Virus record (IMG/VR): IMGVR_UViG_3300034105_003759
Span: 1 to 39,490 of that record
Length of the DNA: 39,490 bases
Direction: 5' to 3' (one strand)
Source: a virus
The position numbers were made by a program, and so were the translations under genes. This document shows positions 5,694 through 12,666 of this stretch, one piece after another; within the stretch, counting starts at the first letter, position 1, and each line of letters opens with the position of its first letter. A model generated the notes under the pieces. It worked only from the letters and a program-made list of their open reading frames with translations. It did no database searches and had not been told where the DNA came from.

Positions 5694-6104
5694 ATGTTAG
5701 AAAAAGAAGAAAAAATCAAGCAACTGGCTTCTGAGGGCAAAAGCGGCAGAGAAATAGCAAAAGAACTTAAATGTTGCAGAAGTTTAGTCTCTTATCATTT
5801 AAATCCAGAGGGAAAAATCAAAAATTCCGAAAGAAAAAACAAAAATCGTTTGCGTTTTAAAAGTGAGTGCAGAAACAACTCAGGTGCAAAATGTCAATTT
5901 TGTGGATATAATAAATGTCAAGCGGCTTTACATTTTCACCATGTAGATCCAACAACAAAAAAATTTGGAATCTCAGATGCAATTTCTAATGGATACCCCA
6001 AAGAAGAAATAGAAGCTGAAATAAAAAAATGCGTGTTAATCTGTGCAAATTGCCATGTAGAAATACACACTAATTCTTTATCATTCTGCCCCCAACAATG
6101 TTAG
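5694..6104 (+). CDS. HNH endonuclease with N-terminal helix-turn-helix
   Basis: A 136-aa protein. Residues 1-40 look like a helix-turn-helix (LASEGKSGREIAKELKC then SLVSYHL), suited to DNA binding. The C-terminal half is an HNH nuclease: CQFCGYNKC, then LHFHHVDP and CVLICANCHVEIH, giving the two zinc Cys pairs and the catalytic His of the beta-beta-alpha-metal fold. It is a free-standing homing-type endonuclease, inserted opposite to the tRNA array. Its 3' end overlaps the convergent gene at 6070-6492 by 35 nt. The context before the ATG is TCATAAATAA, with no GTGTA box. Confidence 0.85.
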   Translation: MLEKEEKIKQLASEGKSGREIAKELKCCRSLVSYHLNPEGKIKNSERKNKNRLRFKSECRNNSGAKCQFCGYNKCQAALHFHHVDPTTKKFGISDAISNGYPKEEIEAEIKKCVLICANCHVEIHTNSLSFCPQQC

Positions 6105-6492
6105 TCTTTTTAAAAGACTTAAAGCTATTATCGTCATTAAGGTCATGGCCTTTGACATAATACTTGTCTTCTTCAAGGATATCTATCTTGCGCCAATCTG
6201 TTTTGCCGTCATCTTTCTTATACACAAATTCTACAACATTTGGAGTTCTTACTTCAATTATAATAAGATCTTGTGAATAGTCTCGGTCTTCTGAGTTTTT
6301 GATAGCAACTGTTTTAATTGCAGAGTGAGCAAATATAATAAAATCAAGCATAACCTCGGCAGGATCGCGGTGTTTGGGCTTAAAAGTTTCTAGGAATTTT
6401 TTTAGAGCAGTTTTGCTTGGGACATAAACCTCCAAGATTGGAGAGTTGTAATAGTTTTCTGATTCAGTAATGAATTGAATGGATAGTTTCAT
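6070..6492 (-). CDS. hypothetical protein
   Basis: A 140-aa protein of mixed composition, not recognised. It begins MKLSIQFITESENYY and has a Lys/Asp-rich C-terminus (DLNDDNSFKSFKK). There are no membrane segments, signal peptide or Cys motifs. It starts 1 nt after the stop of the small membrane protein gene 6494-6631, so the two are probably cotranscribed, possibly together with tRNA-Gly and tRNA-Gln. Confidence 0.65.
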   Translation of the reverse strand: MKLSIQFITESENYYNSPILEVYVPSKTALKKFLETFKPKHRDPAEVMLDFIIFAHSAIKTVAIKNSEDRDYSQDLIIIEVRTPNVVEFVYKKDDGKTDWRKIDILEEDKYYVKGHDLNDDNSFKSFKKTNIVGGRMIKN

Positions 6493-6493
6493 G

Positions 6494-6631
6494 TTATTCT
6501 TCTGGTAAAAATTTTTCTATAATTAGAAACAAAGCCAAATTAACAACTACCCCAACCAGCATACCGTAAAATACGGATACAACTAGGCCAGCCGCAACAG
6601 TCGATAAAATTGCAATATTATAAATCTTCAT
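6494..6631 (-). CDS. small membrane protein, 45 aa
   Basis: A short gene encoding MKIYNIAILSTVAAGLVVSV followed by a second hydrophobic stretch (MLVGVVVNLALFLII) and the acidic tail EKFLPEE. Two closely spaced hydrophobic segments suggest a small inner-membrane hairpin protein. Its ATG lies 4 nt beyond the encoded CCA of tRNA-Gln, so 3' processing of the tRNA would release an mRNA with an almost absent leader. Tight coupling to the next gene (1-nt gap) supports its reality. Confidence 0.65.
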   Translation of the reverse strand: MKIYNIAILSTVAAGLVVSVFYGMLVGVVVNLALFLIIEKFLPEE

Positions 6632-6635
6632 AAAA

Positions 6636-6709
6636 TGGTTGGGGATAATGGAATCGAACCACTACAAAGAGCTTCAAAGGCTCCCGCACTGCCATTATGC
6701 AAATCCCCA
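6636..6709 (-). tRNA. tRNA-Gln(UUG)
   Basis: Acceptor TGGGGAT/ATCCCCA, D arm GCA/TGC, anticodon stem GGAGC/GCTCT around CTTTGAA (anticodon UUG), T arm AGTGG-TTCGATT-CCATT, discriminator A and an encoded CCA. The initial U and the TGGGG start are usual for tRNA-Gln. Only 2 nt separate it from tRNA-Gly upstream. Confidence 0.92.
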
Positions 6710-6711
6710 GT

Positions 6712-6785
6712 TGGAGCGAGTAGGTTGAATTGAACATCCATGTCGAATTTGGAAAAATCGCGCTTTACCATTAAGCTATACTCGC
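6712..6785 (-). tRNA. tRNA-Gly(UCC), with imperfect stems
   Basis: Perfect acceptor GCGAGTA/TACTCGC, D arm GCTT-loop-AAGC, anticodon loop TTTCCAA (UCC), discriminator T and an encoded CCA. The anticodon stem CGATT/ATTCG has a T-T mismatch, and the T stem GGATG/CAACC has an A-A mismatch. The gene may be drifting, or the RNA may tolerate these. It lies directly upstream of tRNA-Gln. Confidence 0.85.
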
Positions 6786-6791
6786 AATAAC

Positions 6792-7118
6792 TTACTTTTT
6801 GTTCTCTTTCCTTCTCTTATCTTCTCCTCTTATTTTATGATCTGCAATCATTTTGTCTAATTTTTCATAAGCACTTTTTTTAGTAACGCAAGTAAATCCA
6901 TCTGCTCCCCAACCATTCGAGCTTGGGTAATATTCGCTCGCTGGATATGCTTGCCCGCCAATAGAATAGCCGTTATGGGACAATATTTTTACCACCTCAT
7001 AGTGCTTCTTTTCGGGAGTATTATCATGGAACCTCTCATAAATAGCAAATTCTTCTTCTCTGTGTATTTGCTTAAATGAAAAGTTTTTAGAAGTGAATTC
7101 TTTTTCTATTTTTTTCAT
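6792..7118 (-). CDS. hypothetical protein
   Basis: A 108-aa basic protein, not recognised; notable segments are YPSSNGWGADGFTCVTKKSA and a very charged tail (KIRGEDKRRKENKK). I chose the ATG at 7118 because it forms an ATGA overlap with the stop of the glycosyltransferase gene, the pattern seen throughout this operon. A longer form starting at 7160 would overlap that gene by 46 nt. Confidence 0.65.
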   Translation of the reverse strand: MKKIEKEFTSKNFSFKQIHREEEFAIYERFHDNTPEKKHYEVVKILSHNGYSIGGQAYPASEYYPSSNGWGADGFTCVTKKSAYEKLDKMIADHKIRGEDKRRKENKK

Positions 7119-7834
7119 GACTGTTTTTGAGTGTAACGATTGATTGCTTCTTGACACCACTTTAATGGATTACCTGAAAAATTATTCCAACCAATATGAC
7201 CTAATTTTATAGTTGGGTCAATTAAAACTTTTCCTCCGAGTTCCCGCCAGATCGAGCAAAATCCCCAATCTTCGCTCTCGTAAATTCCGTTATGGACCCC
7301 TGACCTAAAGAAGTTATAAAAAGTATCTAATTGACCATAGCCATCAATGTCATTTTTGTATTTTAACTCTGGCTTATTAGATGCTATTTTAGTAAAGACT
7401 TCTCTTTTTATCATCAAGAAGCCAGTAGGCAAATAAGTGGTCTCAATTAAACCATCTTGATTAAAATGAACTTCTCCCCCGAATGGATAGTCAACAGCTT
7501 CTTCTCCAGCCAAGGCTCTGTCCCACATATAATACTTCTTTGGATAAACTCCTGCAACGACTTGTTTATTATGCCTAAGAAGTTTCAGCACCGACTCTGG
7601 CTCAAACTCAATATCAGCATCAATAAATAACAAATGACTACAATCAGAATCAAGGAAATGAGCAGCGGCAGCGTTTCTCGCTCTCGGGATTAAGCTCTCA
7701 AATACGATAGGATATAAACAATAACTAATGTCATTATCTCTCAAGTGATGAGTTAACCTAATAAGGCTAATCATAAATTCTGTATTTGCCATATGGTTAT
7801 AGCAAATTATAGGGATAAAAATTCTTTCTTTCAT
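7115..7834 (-). CDS. GT-A fold glycosyltransferase
   Basis: A 239-aa protein resembling family 2-like glycosyltransferases. It has a metal-binding DxD motif (Asp72-Ala-Asp74 in FIDADIEF), an acceptor-side TGFLMIKREVF and an ExDW motif at Glu188-Asp189 (YESEDWGFCSIWRELGG), followed by His213 in LGHIG, a typical late metal ligand. It has no signal or membrane segment and would act in the cytoplasm, possibly on phage DNA, virion proteins or host sugars. It lies between the UV endonuclease gene (11-nt gap) and a small gene it overlaps. Confidence 0.85.
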   Translation of the reverse strand: MKERIFIPIICYNHMANTEFMISLIRLTHHLRDNDISYCLYPIVFESLIPRARNAAAAHFLDSDCSHLLFIDADIEFEPESVLKLLRHNKQVVAGVYPKKYYMWDRALAGEEAVDYPFGGEVHFNQDGLIETTYLPTGFLMIKREVFTKIASNKPELKYKNDIDGYGQLDTFYNFFRSGVHNGIYESEDWGFCSIWRELGGKVLIDPTIKLGHIGWNNFSGNPLKWCQEAINRYTQKQS

Positions 7835-7845
7835 TCGCGGTAATA

Positions 7846-8754
7846 TTATTTATTTAACATTTTAAAGATAGCAAGATCTTTTGCTTTTAATTCTACATCC
7901 CAGAATACTTCTTTGTCATAATCAGGAGGACTATGTAAAGCGTAGTCAGCGTGTTTTCTTGTGCCATCAATACCTTCGCTGTAGTGGAATACAGGAGTTG
8001 TATTCCAAGTAGAGTGAGCCATGTCCATAGCTTCGCGCTCAGAAACATCATGATGGCAAAAGGAATGATGCAAGTTATCAAAAGTAACAGGAATGTTAGC
8101 TCTCTGATAATAAAACTTATGGAGATTCTTGACGCTCCAAGATCCTTCTCGGTTATCATTGACTTCTAAGACTAACCTATTCTTGACGTTATCTGGCAAT
8201 TTGTCAAAGTTTTTTAAGAAAGAAGATGACACAGTTTCTGGGTCGCCATCTTGACGGCAGTGAATGTTCAAGGGCGCGTCGTAAGACTGAGGAAGACCAA
8301 TGAGGTCAAACAACTCAGCATGAGAAGATAGGTCTCTGATGCTATTAGAAATGACTTCTTCTTTGGGGCTAGTTAAGCTAATGTATTCAGAAGGATGCGC
8401 TGAGATTTTTAATCCCGTCTCCTTGACGGCTTTAGCGATAGAAGACAAGGACTCAAAAATAAGCGAAGCATTAGGTAAATCTTGGAGCTTAAGATTGACA
8501 TCTGGATGGTCAACGACTGGAGCCAAGGTCGAAGACAGCCTGTAGCTGCTGAAGCCGCTGGCCTTACAGTACCGTATGATTTTCTCGGTCACAAGAAAAT
8601 TGTTGACAATCCGAGCGGAAAGAGTCTCTAAGGCTTGCTTCCGTGGCAAGGCAGAAAACCTAGAAAAAGTCATCGTTTGGAATTTATGCCCCTCTTCTTG
8701 GAGGCGCAAGGAAATGCAGCAAAGTCCCAGTCGCATAGGTTGAGTATGACTCAA
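7846..8754 (-). CDS. uvsE: UV-damage endonuclease (UvdE/UvsE family)
   Basis: A 302-aa TIM-barrel DNA repair nuclease that nicks 5' of UV photoproducts. Family motifs in order: RLGLCCISL, SSYRLSSTLAP, KISAHPSEYISL, NIHCRQDGD, NRLVLEVNDN, VTFDNLHHSFCHHD, VFHYSEG...KHADY and VELKAKDLAIF. These supply the His, Glu and Asp metal ligands. The ATG at 8754 overlaps the upstream stop (ATGA). However, homologues usually begin at MRLG, which is the ATG at 8736, and a TTGACT-16-CATACT promoter-like pair (8770-8743) would start transcription about there, so a shorter leaderless product is possible. Confidence 0.93.
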   Translation of the reverse strand: MSHTQPMRLGLCCISLRLQEEGHKFQTMTFSRFSALPRKQALETLSARIVNNFLVTEKIIRYCKASGFSSYRLSSTLAPVVDHPDVNLKLQDLPNASLIFESLSSIAKAVKETGLKISAHPSEYISLTSPKEEVISNSIRDLSSHAELFDLIGLPQSYDAPLNIHCRQDGDPETVSSSFLKNFDKLPDNVKNRLVLEVNDNREGSWSVKNLHKFYYQRANIPVTFDNLHHSFCHHDVSEREAMDMAHSTWNTTPVFHYSEGIDGTRKHADYALHSPPDYDKEVFWDVELKAKDLAIFKMLNK

Positions 8755-8770
8755 TCCGAGTCAAAGTCAA
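8743..8770 (-). promoter_or_regulatory. candidate internal promoter before uvsE
   Basis: On the minus strand TTGACT (8770-8765) and CATACT (8748-8743) are 16 nt apart, across the end of the upstream gene. The predicted start point is about 8736, which is the A of the second in-frame ATG of uvsE. Consensus inference only. Confidence 0.35.
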
Positions 8771-9299
8771 GCGGTGCGTCGATATTGTGGGAAATTTTTT
8801 TCACGACGAAAATTTTTTCTTTTTCAGACTTATTTAATTCTTGACATTTATTTTTGGCCTCGCGCTGATCGTCGTAAAGACCAAGGTTGATGCAAACTAT
8901 CGGGACTTTCGAGGTTCTTCCGTCAATTTGCAACGATGCCATTCTCGCGATGCAAAAAGATTTCCTGAGAGAAGCTTTTCTCAACTTAATCATTAATTTA
9001 CCTAAAGGCTTATTTTCTCCTATATCCACGCCAAAATCTTGCTTTACTAACTCTCTCTGAACCTCGGCTAAGTTATAGTACCCAGCATTAGACAAAACCT
9101 TATAAGACAAAGAAACAAAAACATGACCGGGCAATTCTTTATCTTCTAAACGAATTAAAAGACCAACTTCCTTGTGACTATTTAAAGCCCACTCTACGGC
9201 CCGAGTCGAAGCTTCAAAAATAGTGTCTTCAATAGAATTTAATTCTTCTATTTCTATTTTCTTCTTCCAATCTGCGCTGTAGGCTACATACTTTTTCAC
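8751..9299 (-). CDS. hypothetical protein
   Basis: A 182-aa soluble protein, not recognised. It starts with GTG at 9299 (MKKYVAYSADWKKK), 14 nt after a GTGTA box. The region LGKLMIKLRKASLRKSFC is basic and the C-terminus is acidic (DAPLDFDSD). ATGA overlap with uvsE suggests coupled translation, but no functional link can be argued. Confidence 0.65.
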   Translation of the reverse strand: MKKYVAYSADWKKKIEIEELNSIEDTIFEASTRAVEWALNSHKEVGLLIRLEDKELPGHVFVSLSYKVLSNAGYYNLAEVQRELVKQDFGVDIGENKPLGKLMIKLRKASLRKSFCIARMASLQIDGRTSKVPIVCINLGLYDDQREAKNKCQELNKSEKEKIFVVKKISHNIDAPLDFDSD

Positions 9300-9313
9300 A
9301 AGTATAATTACAC
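9300..9313 (-). promoter_or_regulatory. GTGTA box upstream of 8751-9299
   Basis: GTGTA at 9313-9309 begins 14 nt before the GTG start at 9299 and is followed by ATTATACTT, including a -10-like TATACT. It overlaps the stop of the 43-aa gene upstream, so it would allow independent expression within the operon. Confidence 0.4.
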
Positions 9314-9444
9314 TATCTAAAATCTTCTAGCTTAGACTCTTTGCCTCGGTGTGGTTTGTTGGCTTTTTTCTTGCGTTTTAAATCTAGATTTTCGTAATCT
9401 CTTTTCTTTGAGGAGTTCTTTTTTGAAAATTTGTCTTGCTTCAT
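9313..9444 (-). CDS. small basic protein, 43 aa
   Basis: A short gene between two tightly packed neighbours (1-nt gap to the upstream stop). The product starts MKQDKFSKKNSSKK and is very rich in Lys and Arg, with no hydrophobic segment; it is likely to bind nucleic acid if expressed. Support comes from operon spacing and from filling an otherwise empty 146-nt gap. Confidence 0.55.
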   Translation of the reverse strand: MKQDKFSKKNSSKKRDYENLDLKRKKKANKPHRGKESKLEDFR

Positions 9445-9445
9445 G

Positions 9446-9688
9446 TTAATTTCCTTGATTAGCAGCCTTGTAATCTGTTACAGCCTCAAAGAAACTGCAA
9501 AATGCTAAGTAATCATGAAAATCCGCTTCATTGAGATTCATGGATTTCAAATCTACATTATCAAGATATTCAGAAATAATACTTGCGTAATAAGACGGAA
9601 TAACTATATTCTTGCCATCAAAAATTAAATCGTCATTTTTGACAACAATATTCTGAGACTTTTCTTTGATGTACAAATCTTTCTGCAT
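9446..9688 (-). CDS. hypothetical protein
   Basis: An 80-aa acidic protein, unrecognised (MQKDLYIKEKSQNIVV...). A TTG seven codons upstream (9709) could extend it, but a strong TTGAAA-16-TATAAT promoter ends 7 nt before the ATG at 9688, placing the transcription start on this ATG. That suggests leaderless expression from 9688. Confidence 0.6.
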   Translation of the reverse strand: MQKDLYIKEKSQNIVVKNDDLIFDGKNIVIPSYYASIISEYLDNVDLKSMNLNEADFHDYLAFCSFFEAVTDYKAANQGN

Positions 9689-9694
9689 ACTATT

Positions 9695-9722
9695 ATTATA
9701 GCGTTGCAATAAGTGATTTCAA
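9695..9722 (-). promoter_or_regulatory. sigma70-like promoter with ATG at the predicted +1
   Basis: On the minus strand TTGAAA (9722-9717), a 16-nt spacer and a perfect TATAAT (9700-9695). The ATG at 9688 lies 7 nt downstream of the hexamer. Confidence 0.5.
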
Positions 9723-9732
9723 AAAAAATAAA

Positions 9733-9918
9733 CTAATCTCCTCGCTTAAAGCTCTCTAAAAGCTCTGTTACCGAAACAAGCATTTTATCAAGAGTAGCTA
9801 CTCTATTAGAGTAAAGTAATTCTGTTTTTTGCTGTTCAGATATTATTAGTTTTTCTAATTGCTTGATTTTTTTGTATGTTTCTGTGGGTTTGTTTCTTTC
9901 GAATTCGGAAATATTCAT
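9733..9918 (-). CDS. small coiled-coil protein
   Basis: A 61-aa protein, almost entirely helical and charged, with heptad-like Leu/Ile spacing (YKKIKQLEKLIISEQQKTEL and LDKMLVSVTELLESF). It overlaps the upstream gene by 4 nt (ATGA). Function unknown; it could be a small dimerising accessory protein. Confidence 0.6.
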   Translation of the reverse strand: MNISEFERNKPTETYKKIKQLEKLIISEQQKTELLYSNRVATLDKMLVSVTELLESFKRGD

Positions 9919-10499
9919 TTGATTGAGAAAAATTTTTCAACAACATAAATGTTTGATTGCAGAAACCTAAGAACATTACCGATCTTACGGAATATAAATC
10001 TTATAAAACGAGAATAAGGGCCTAAAATGTATCTATATTTACGAGTCTTTGTAAAATCATGCCATTCTTTAAGTTTTTTCTTAAATTCTTCATCTTTTAT
10101 TTTTCTTGCAGAATTATCTTTTGCTTCGAATTCAGTAAGCTTAATTTCATCTACAATGCCATCTATGAAAATAACTTTATATTGCACAAAGTAATCGTAT
10201 CCGCTTTCGCTTGAATCTTTGTAGTCATACATTTCCATAGTTAAAGTGTCATAAACAGGCTCTAACCATGTCCTAGTGACTTCGAAACGGCCAATCTTCT
10301 CGAATAATCCTTTAGCTTCTTTGTCTGGTTCGATATAGTTGCCTTCTCTCTTGTGAATAGATAGCTGACCATTAGCCGCTATCTCATAAATATCCAAACC
10401 GCAATCTAAATGCTTGGTTTGGAAGTCTTCGCTGCCAGCGTAGCCTTTCGGGTCGCTTGGCATTGGCAGTGGATATTTGCAAATAACAGTGTCGTACAT
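9915..10499 (-). CDS. conserved phage hypothetical protein
   Basis: A 194-aa protein starting MYDTVICKYPLPMP, followed by FQTKHLDCGLDIYEI, a pattern I associate with a phage/prophage family of unknown function. The C-terminal ~50 residues are basic and aromatic (RFIRFIFRKIGNVLRFL) and may form an amphipathic helix that touches membranes. It is flanked by small genes in the same orientation. Confidence 0.7.
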   Translation of the reverse strand: MYDTVICKYPLPMPSDPKGYAGSEDFQTKHLDCGLDIYEIAANGQLSIHKREGNYIEPDKEAKGLFEKIGRFEVTRTWLEPVYDTLTMEMYDYKDSSESGYDYFVQYKVIFIDGIVDEIKLTEFEAKDNSARKIKDEEFKKKLKEWHDFTKTRKYRYILGPYSRFIRFIFRKIGNVLRFLQSNIYVVEKFFSIK

Positions 10500-10541
10500 T
10501 CCGATAGATTTACCCTTGCCCTTTCTTAATTTTAATTATAT

Positions 10542-10664
10542 TCATAAATTTTTCTTTGCAACTTTTGCATTTTTTTGTTTTTTTTGCCAATTGATTTCTT
10601 GGAAGTTTTTATCATAAACTTTTTTATCTACTGGCCTAGGCTTGTCTCCTTTTCCCGCGCTCAT
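10542..10664 (-). CDS. small phage protein (GKGDKPRPV type), 40 aa
   Basis: A short gene overlapping the upstream stop by 4 nt (ATGA). It encodes MSAGKGDKPRPVDKKVYDKN and then a Lys-rich tail. The GKGDKPRPV...Y...N opening recurs in small phage proteins of unknown function, so this gene is probably real in spite of its size. An 11-codon reading frame overlapping its stop (ATGA at 10545-10542) is too short to call. Confidence 0.7.
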   Translation of the reverse strand: MSAGKGDKPRPVDKKVYDKNFQEINWQKKQKNAKVAKKNL

Positions 10665-10858
10665 AGTTTTTGTAATTCTTTTATTGCAAATTCAATATCT
10701 AGGGTTATTTGTCTTGGCTTTAGATCGGCTTCTTCCATTGTTCTGTCGTCCTCTCCAGTTCGCCATTTATTGAAAGCCAAAAGCCTTTCGGCAACAGCTT
10801 TGCTTGTCATTGGCAGAGCGGAAAATTGTTTTAATTTAGAGTTTTTGTTTGTCGACAT
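10661..10858 (-). CDS. small phage hypothetical protein
   Basis: A 65-aa helical protein, MSTNKNSKLKQFSALPMTSK..., with AVAERLLAFNKWRTGEDD, resembling small phage proteins often encoded near the GKGDKPRPV type. It is the first gene of this small run, 30 nt from the CXXCH protein gene. Function unknown. Confidence 0.65.
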   Translation of the reverse strand: MSTNKNSKLKQFSALPMTSKAVAERLLAFNKWRTGEDDRTMEEADLKPRQITLDIEFAIKELQKL

Positions 10859-10888
10859 GGAGTGATCTATGGTGTCTTATATGACGCT

Positions 10889-12223
10889 TTATCTCGCTGA
10901 AGGTTCTCTATCTGAAACTTTATGAATCTTTCGCTTCGACGCGAGCTTCTCGTAAGAAGACCTATAAATGCCGCCTTCAGCTTGTTTCCAAGCTTGGAAG
11001 TCTGCAAAGAATTGCAAGGTCTGAGACATTTGTAAAGAAAAATCTGTAGAACGATAAATTACGCCATCAGAAGGCTTGTCGAAAGGCTGGTCGCACTTCA
11101 AGTTCTCAAACCAACGCATCCAACCATCGCTGCCGGGAGGATACTTTTTACTTAATTCAGAATCAAAAAGAGGACTCAAAGGAGATCCTTGAGGATACTC
11201 AGCGGTAGCATGGCAACTATAGCATGAACTCATTGCGTTGTCAAGGGGTCCATTTAGTCTGCCGTTCCAGCCTAGGTGAGTGGGAGGAAGCTCTTTAGTG
11301 TCTGGATTTATGATTGTTTCTTTAAGGTTGGTGTTAATTATAGTAACTGTAGGATGAGGATTTGATTGATTAATATTGTTGGTTGGATCTTGTCCCCACA
11401 TTACGCCAACTGGAATTAAATTATTCCATTTGTCAGAGTTATTAAGTTGACCATTGTATTGGAAATTACCAAGCACCCAACCAGAGGCGGAATTAGTATC
11501 TCTTACCATAACATCCATTTGAGTCAAAACTACTTGAATCTTTGATCTGGTCAAAGGAGCGTTATTAAAAACATAATTACCATAAGCATCCCACCAAATG
11601 CCGTTTGTTAAGAAAGGAACTTGAGATTCGGCAATATCTTTAGGGAAAGAAGTAAACAAAAGCTTAAACAATACTGCTCCATGCTTGAATCCTCCTGCCA
11701 TCTTGGTGACATCAGGGTTTTCATGGTCTTCCCAAACTTGACCAATTGTGTAGCCAGCTACATCATTATAAAATCCAACTGCCCAAGCACCAGCAGTGGC
11801 ATAGCTTTGATTTGGCGCAAATTGATTTGGGCCTACTGGAGCTTCTCTTGTCAAACCATGATAGCCTTCTCTGCCGTTAGCAGAGTAATGTTGAAATGGC
11901 ATATGATACCAATTACGAGATTTATTATTTTCAACTCTGAAATTAACTCCTGTATTACCTTCGTAGCAATAAGACCGGATAGAAAGAAGATACTTTCGCC
12001 AATCTTTCTTATAATCAATGCTATAAAACTCTGGCAATTTATTCTTCGGAAGAGTCTTCGGGTAATTTTGACTTAGCTTGAACACTTCGTTAATGTTTGT
12101 AATCTCATTAGCGGGAGCCATGTAGCCAAAGTCTGGAAACGGCTTTTGCTTCTTTGACGCAACAGAAAACGCTAAAGAAAACGAGGCGATAAAACAACTT
12201 AAAATTAAAAGATATTTTTTCAT
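10889..12223 (-). CDS. exported protein with a single CXXCH heme-binding motif
   Basis: A 444-aa protein with an N-terminal signal peptide (MKKYLLILSCFIASFSLAFS). It has one cytochrome c-type heme site, Cys334-Tyr-Ser-Cys337-His338, preceded by LGWNGRLNGPLDNAMSSC. Upstream segments such as WYHMPFQHYSANGREGYHGL, AWAVGFYNDVAGYTIGQVW and PVGVMWGQDP look like a bacterial family of large monoheme proteins of unknown function. In a Gram-negative host it would mature in the periplasm. Odd points: it is unusual cargo for a phage, and its ATG directly abuts a terminator with no Shine-Dalgarno sequence. Confidence 0.75.
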   Translation of the reverse strand: MKKYLLILSCFIASFSLAFSVASKKQKPFPDFGYMAPANEITNINEVFKLSQNYPKTLPKNKLPEFYSIDYKKDWRKYLLSIRSYCYEGNTGVNFRVENNKSRNWYHMPFQHYSANGREGYHGLTREAPVGPNQFAPNQSYATAGAWAVGFYNDVAGYTIGQVWEDHENPDVTKMAGGFKHGAVLFKLLFTSFPKDIAESQVPFLTNGIWWDAYGNYVFNNAPLTRSKIQVVLTQMDVMVRDTNSASGWVLGNFQYNGQLNNSDKWNNLIPVGVMWGQDPTNNINQSNPHPTVTIINTNLKETIINPDTKELPPTHLGWNGRLNGPLDNAMSSCYSCHATAEYPQGSPLSPLFDSELSKKYPPGSDGWMRWFENLKCDQPFDKPSDGVIYRSTDFSLQMSQTLQFFADFQAWKQAEGGIYRSSYEKLASKRKIHKVSDREPSAR

Positions 12224-12256
12224 AAAAAAAGAGCAGCACGAATTGCACTGCTCTTT
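12224..12256 (-). terminator. rho-independent terminator
   Basis: On the minus strand a 9-bp stem AAAGAGCAG/CTGCTCTTT (12256-12248 with 12236-12228), an 11-nt loop and then a T run that reaches the ATG of the CXXCH gene at 12223. It should end the ThyX operon transcript. Confidence 0.8.
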
Positions 12257-12288
12257 ATTCTAGCCTCTCCTAATCTTAAAATCAAAAA

Positions 12289-12666
12289 TTAATTTCTATT
12301 ATAGGAATTTATGTAAGATTCAATATTTAATTTTCCAATTGGATTCATGCTGTGAACAATGTATGGGGGGTGTTTAATTCCACGTTCCATGCAGTAATTT
12401 ACTAGCCATTTAGCGCAATCGTAGCCAGTTTTCTCTTGATATTTATTATAATCTATCTGATCATTATTTAATCCATCACCGTAATGGCAGTCTGCTAGAT
12501 CGTGATCGTAGCAGACGAACTTGGGAAGTCCTCTGAGAGTGATTAAATCTACAAATTCCTTGTAGTTTCGTACAACAGAATAATGTTGATCAACTGGCAC
12601 ATCAACCCAAGTGACATCGGTTGGGACGCGAATATCATCAAGGAACAAATTATATTTACTTATCAT
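12289..12666 (-). CDS. cyclic-phosphate processing receiver-like (cREC) protein
   Basis: A 125-aa single-domain protein with the features of the receiver-derived cREC family: N-terminal LFLDDIRVP (acidic pair), central PKFVCYDHDLAD, then KTGYDCAKWLVNYC and the late IVHSMNPIGKLNI with a conserved His. The family has been proposed, from gene context, to handle cyclic phosphate ends of nucleic acids; activity here is inferred. It overlaps thyX by 4 nt (ATGA) and is the last gene before a terminator. In an RNA-repair setting it could relate to the tRNA array. Confidence 0.7.
   Translation of the reverse strand: MISKYNLFLDDIRVPTDVTWVDVPVDQHYSVVRNYKEFVDLITLRGLPKFVCYDHDLADCHYGDGLNNDQIDYNKYQEKTGYDCAKWLVNYCMERGIKHPPYIVHSMNPIGKLNIESYINSYNRN

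Noticed and set aside
6104-6125. Palindrome AGTCTTTTTAAAAGACT as a terminator of the HNH gene
   Set aside because: It lies inside the coding region of the convergent gene, is very AT-rich and lacks a T run after the stem.
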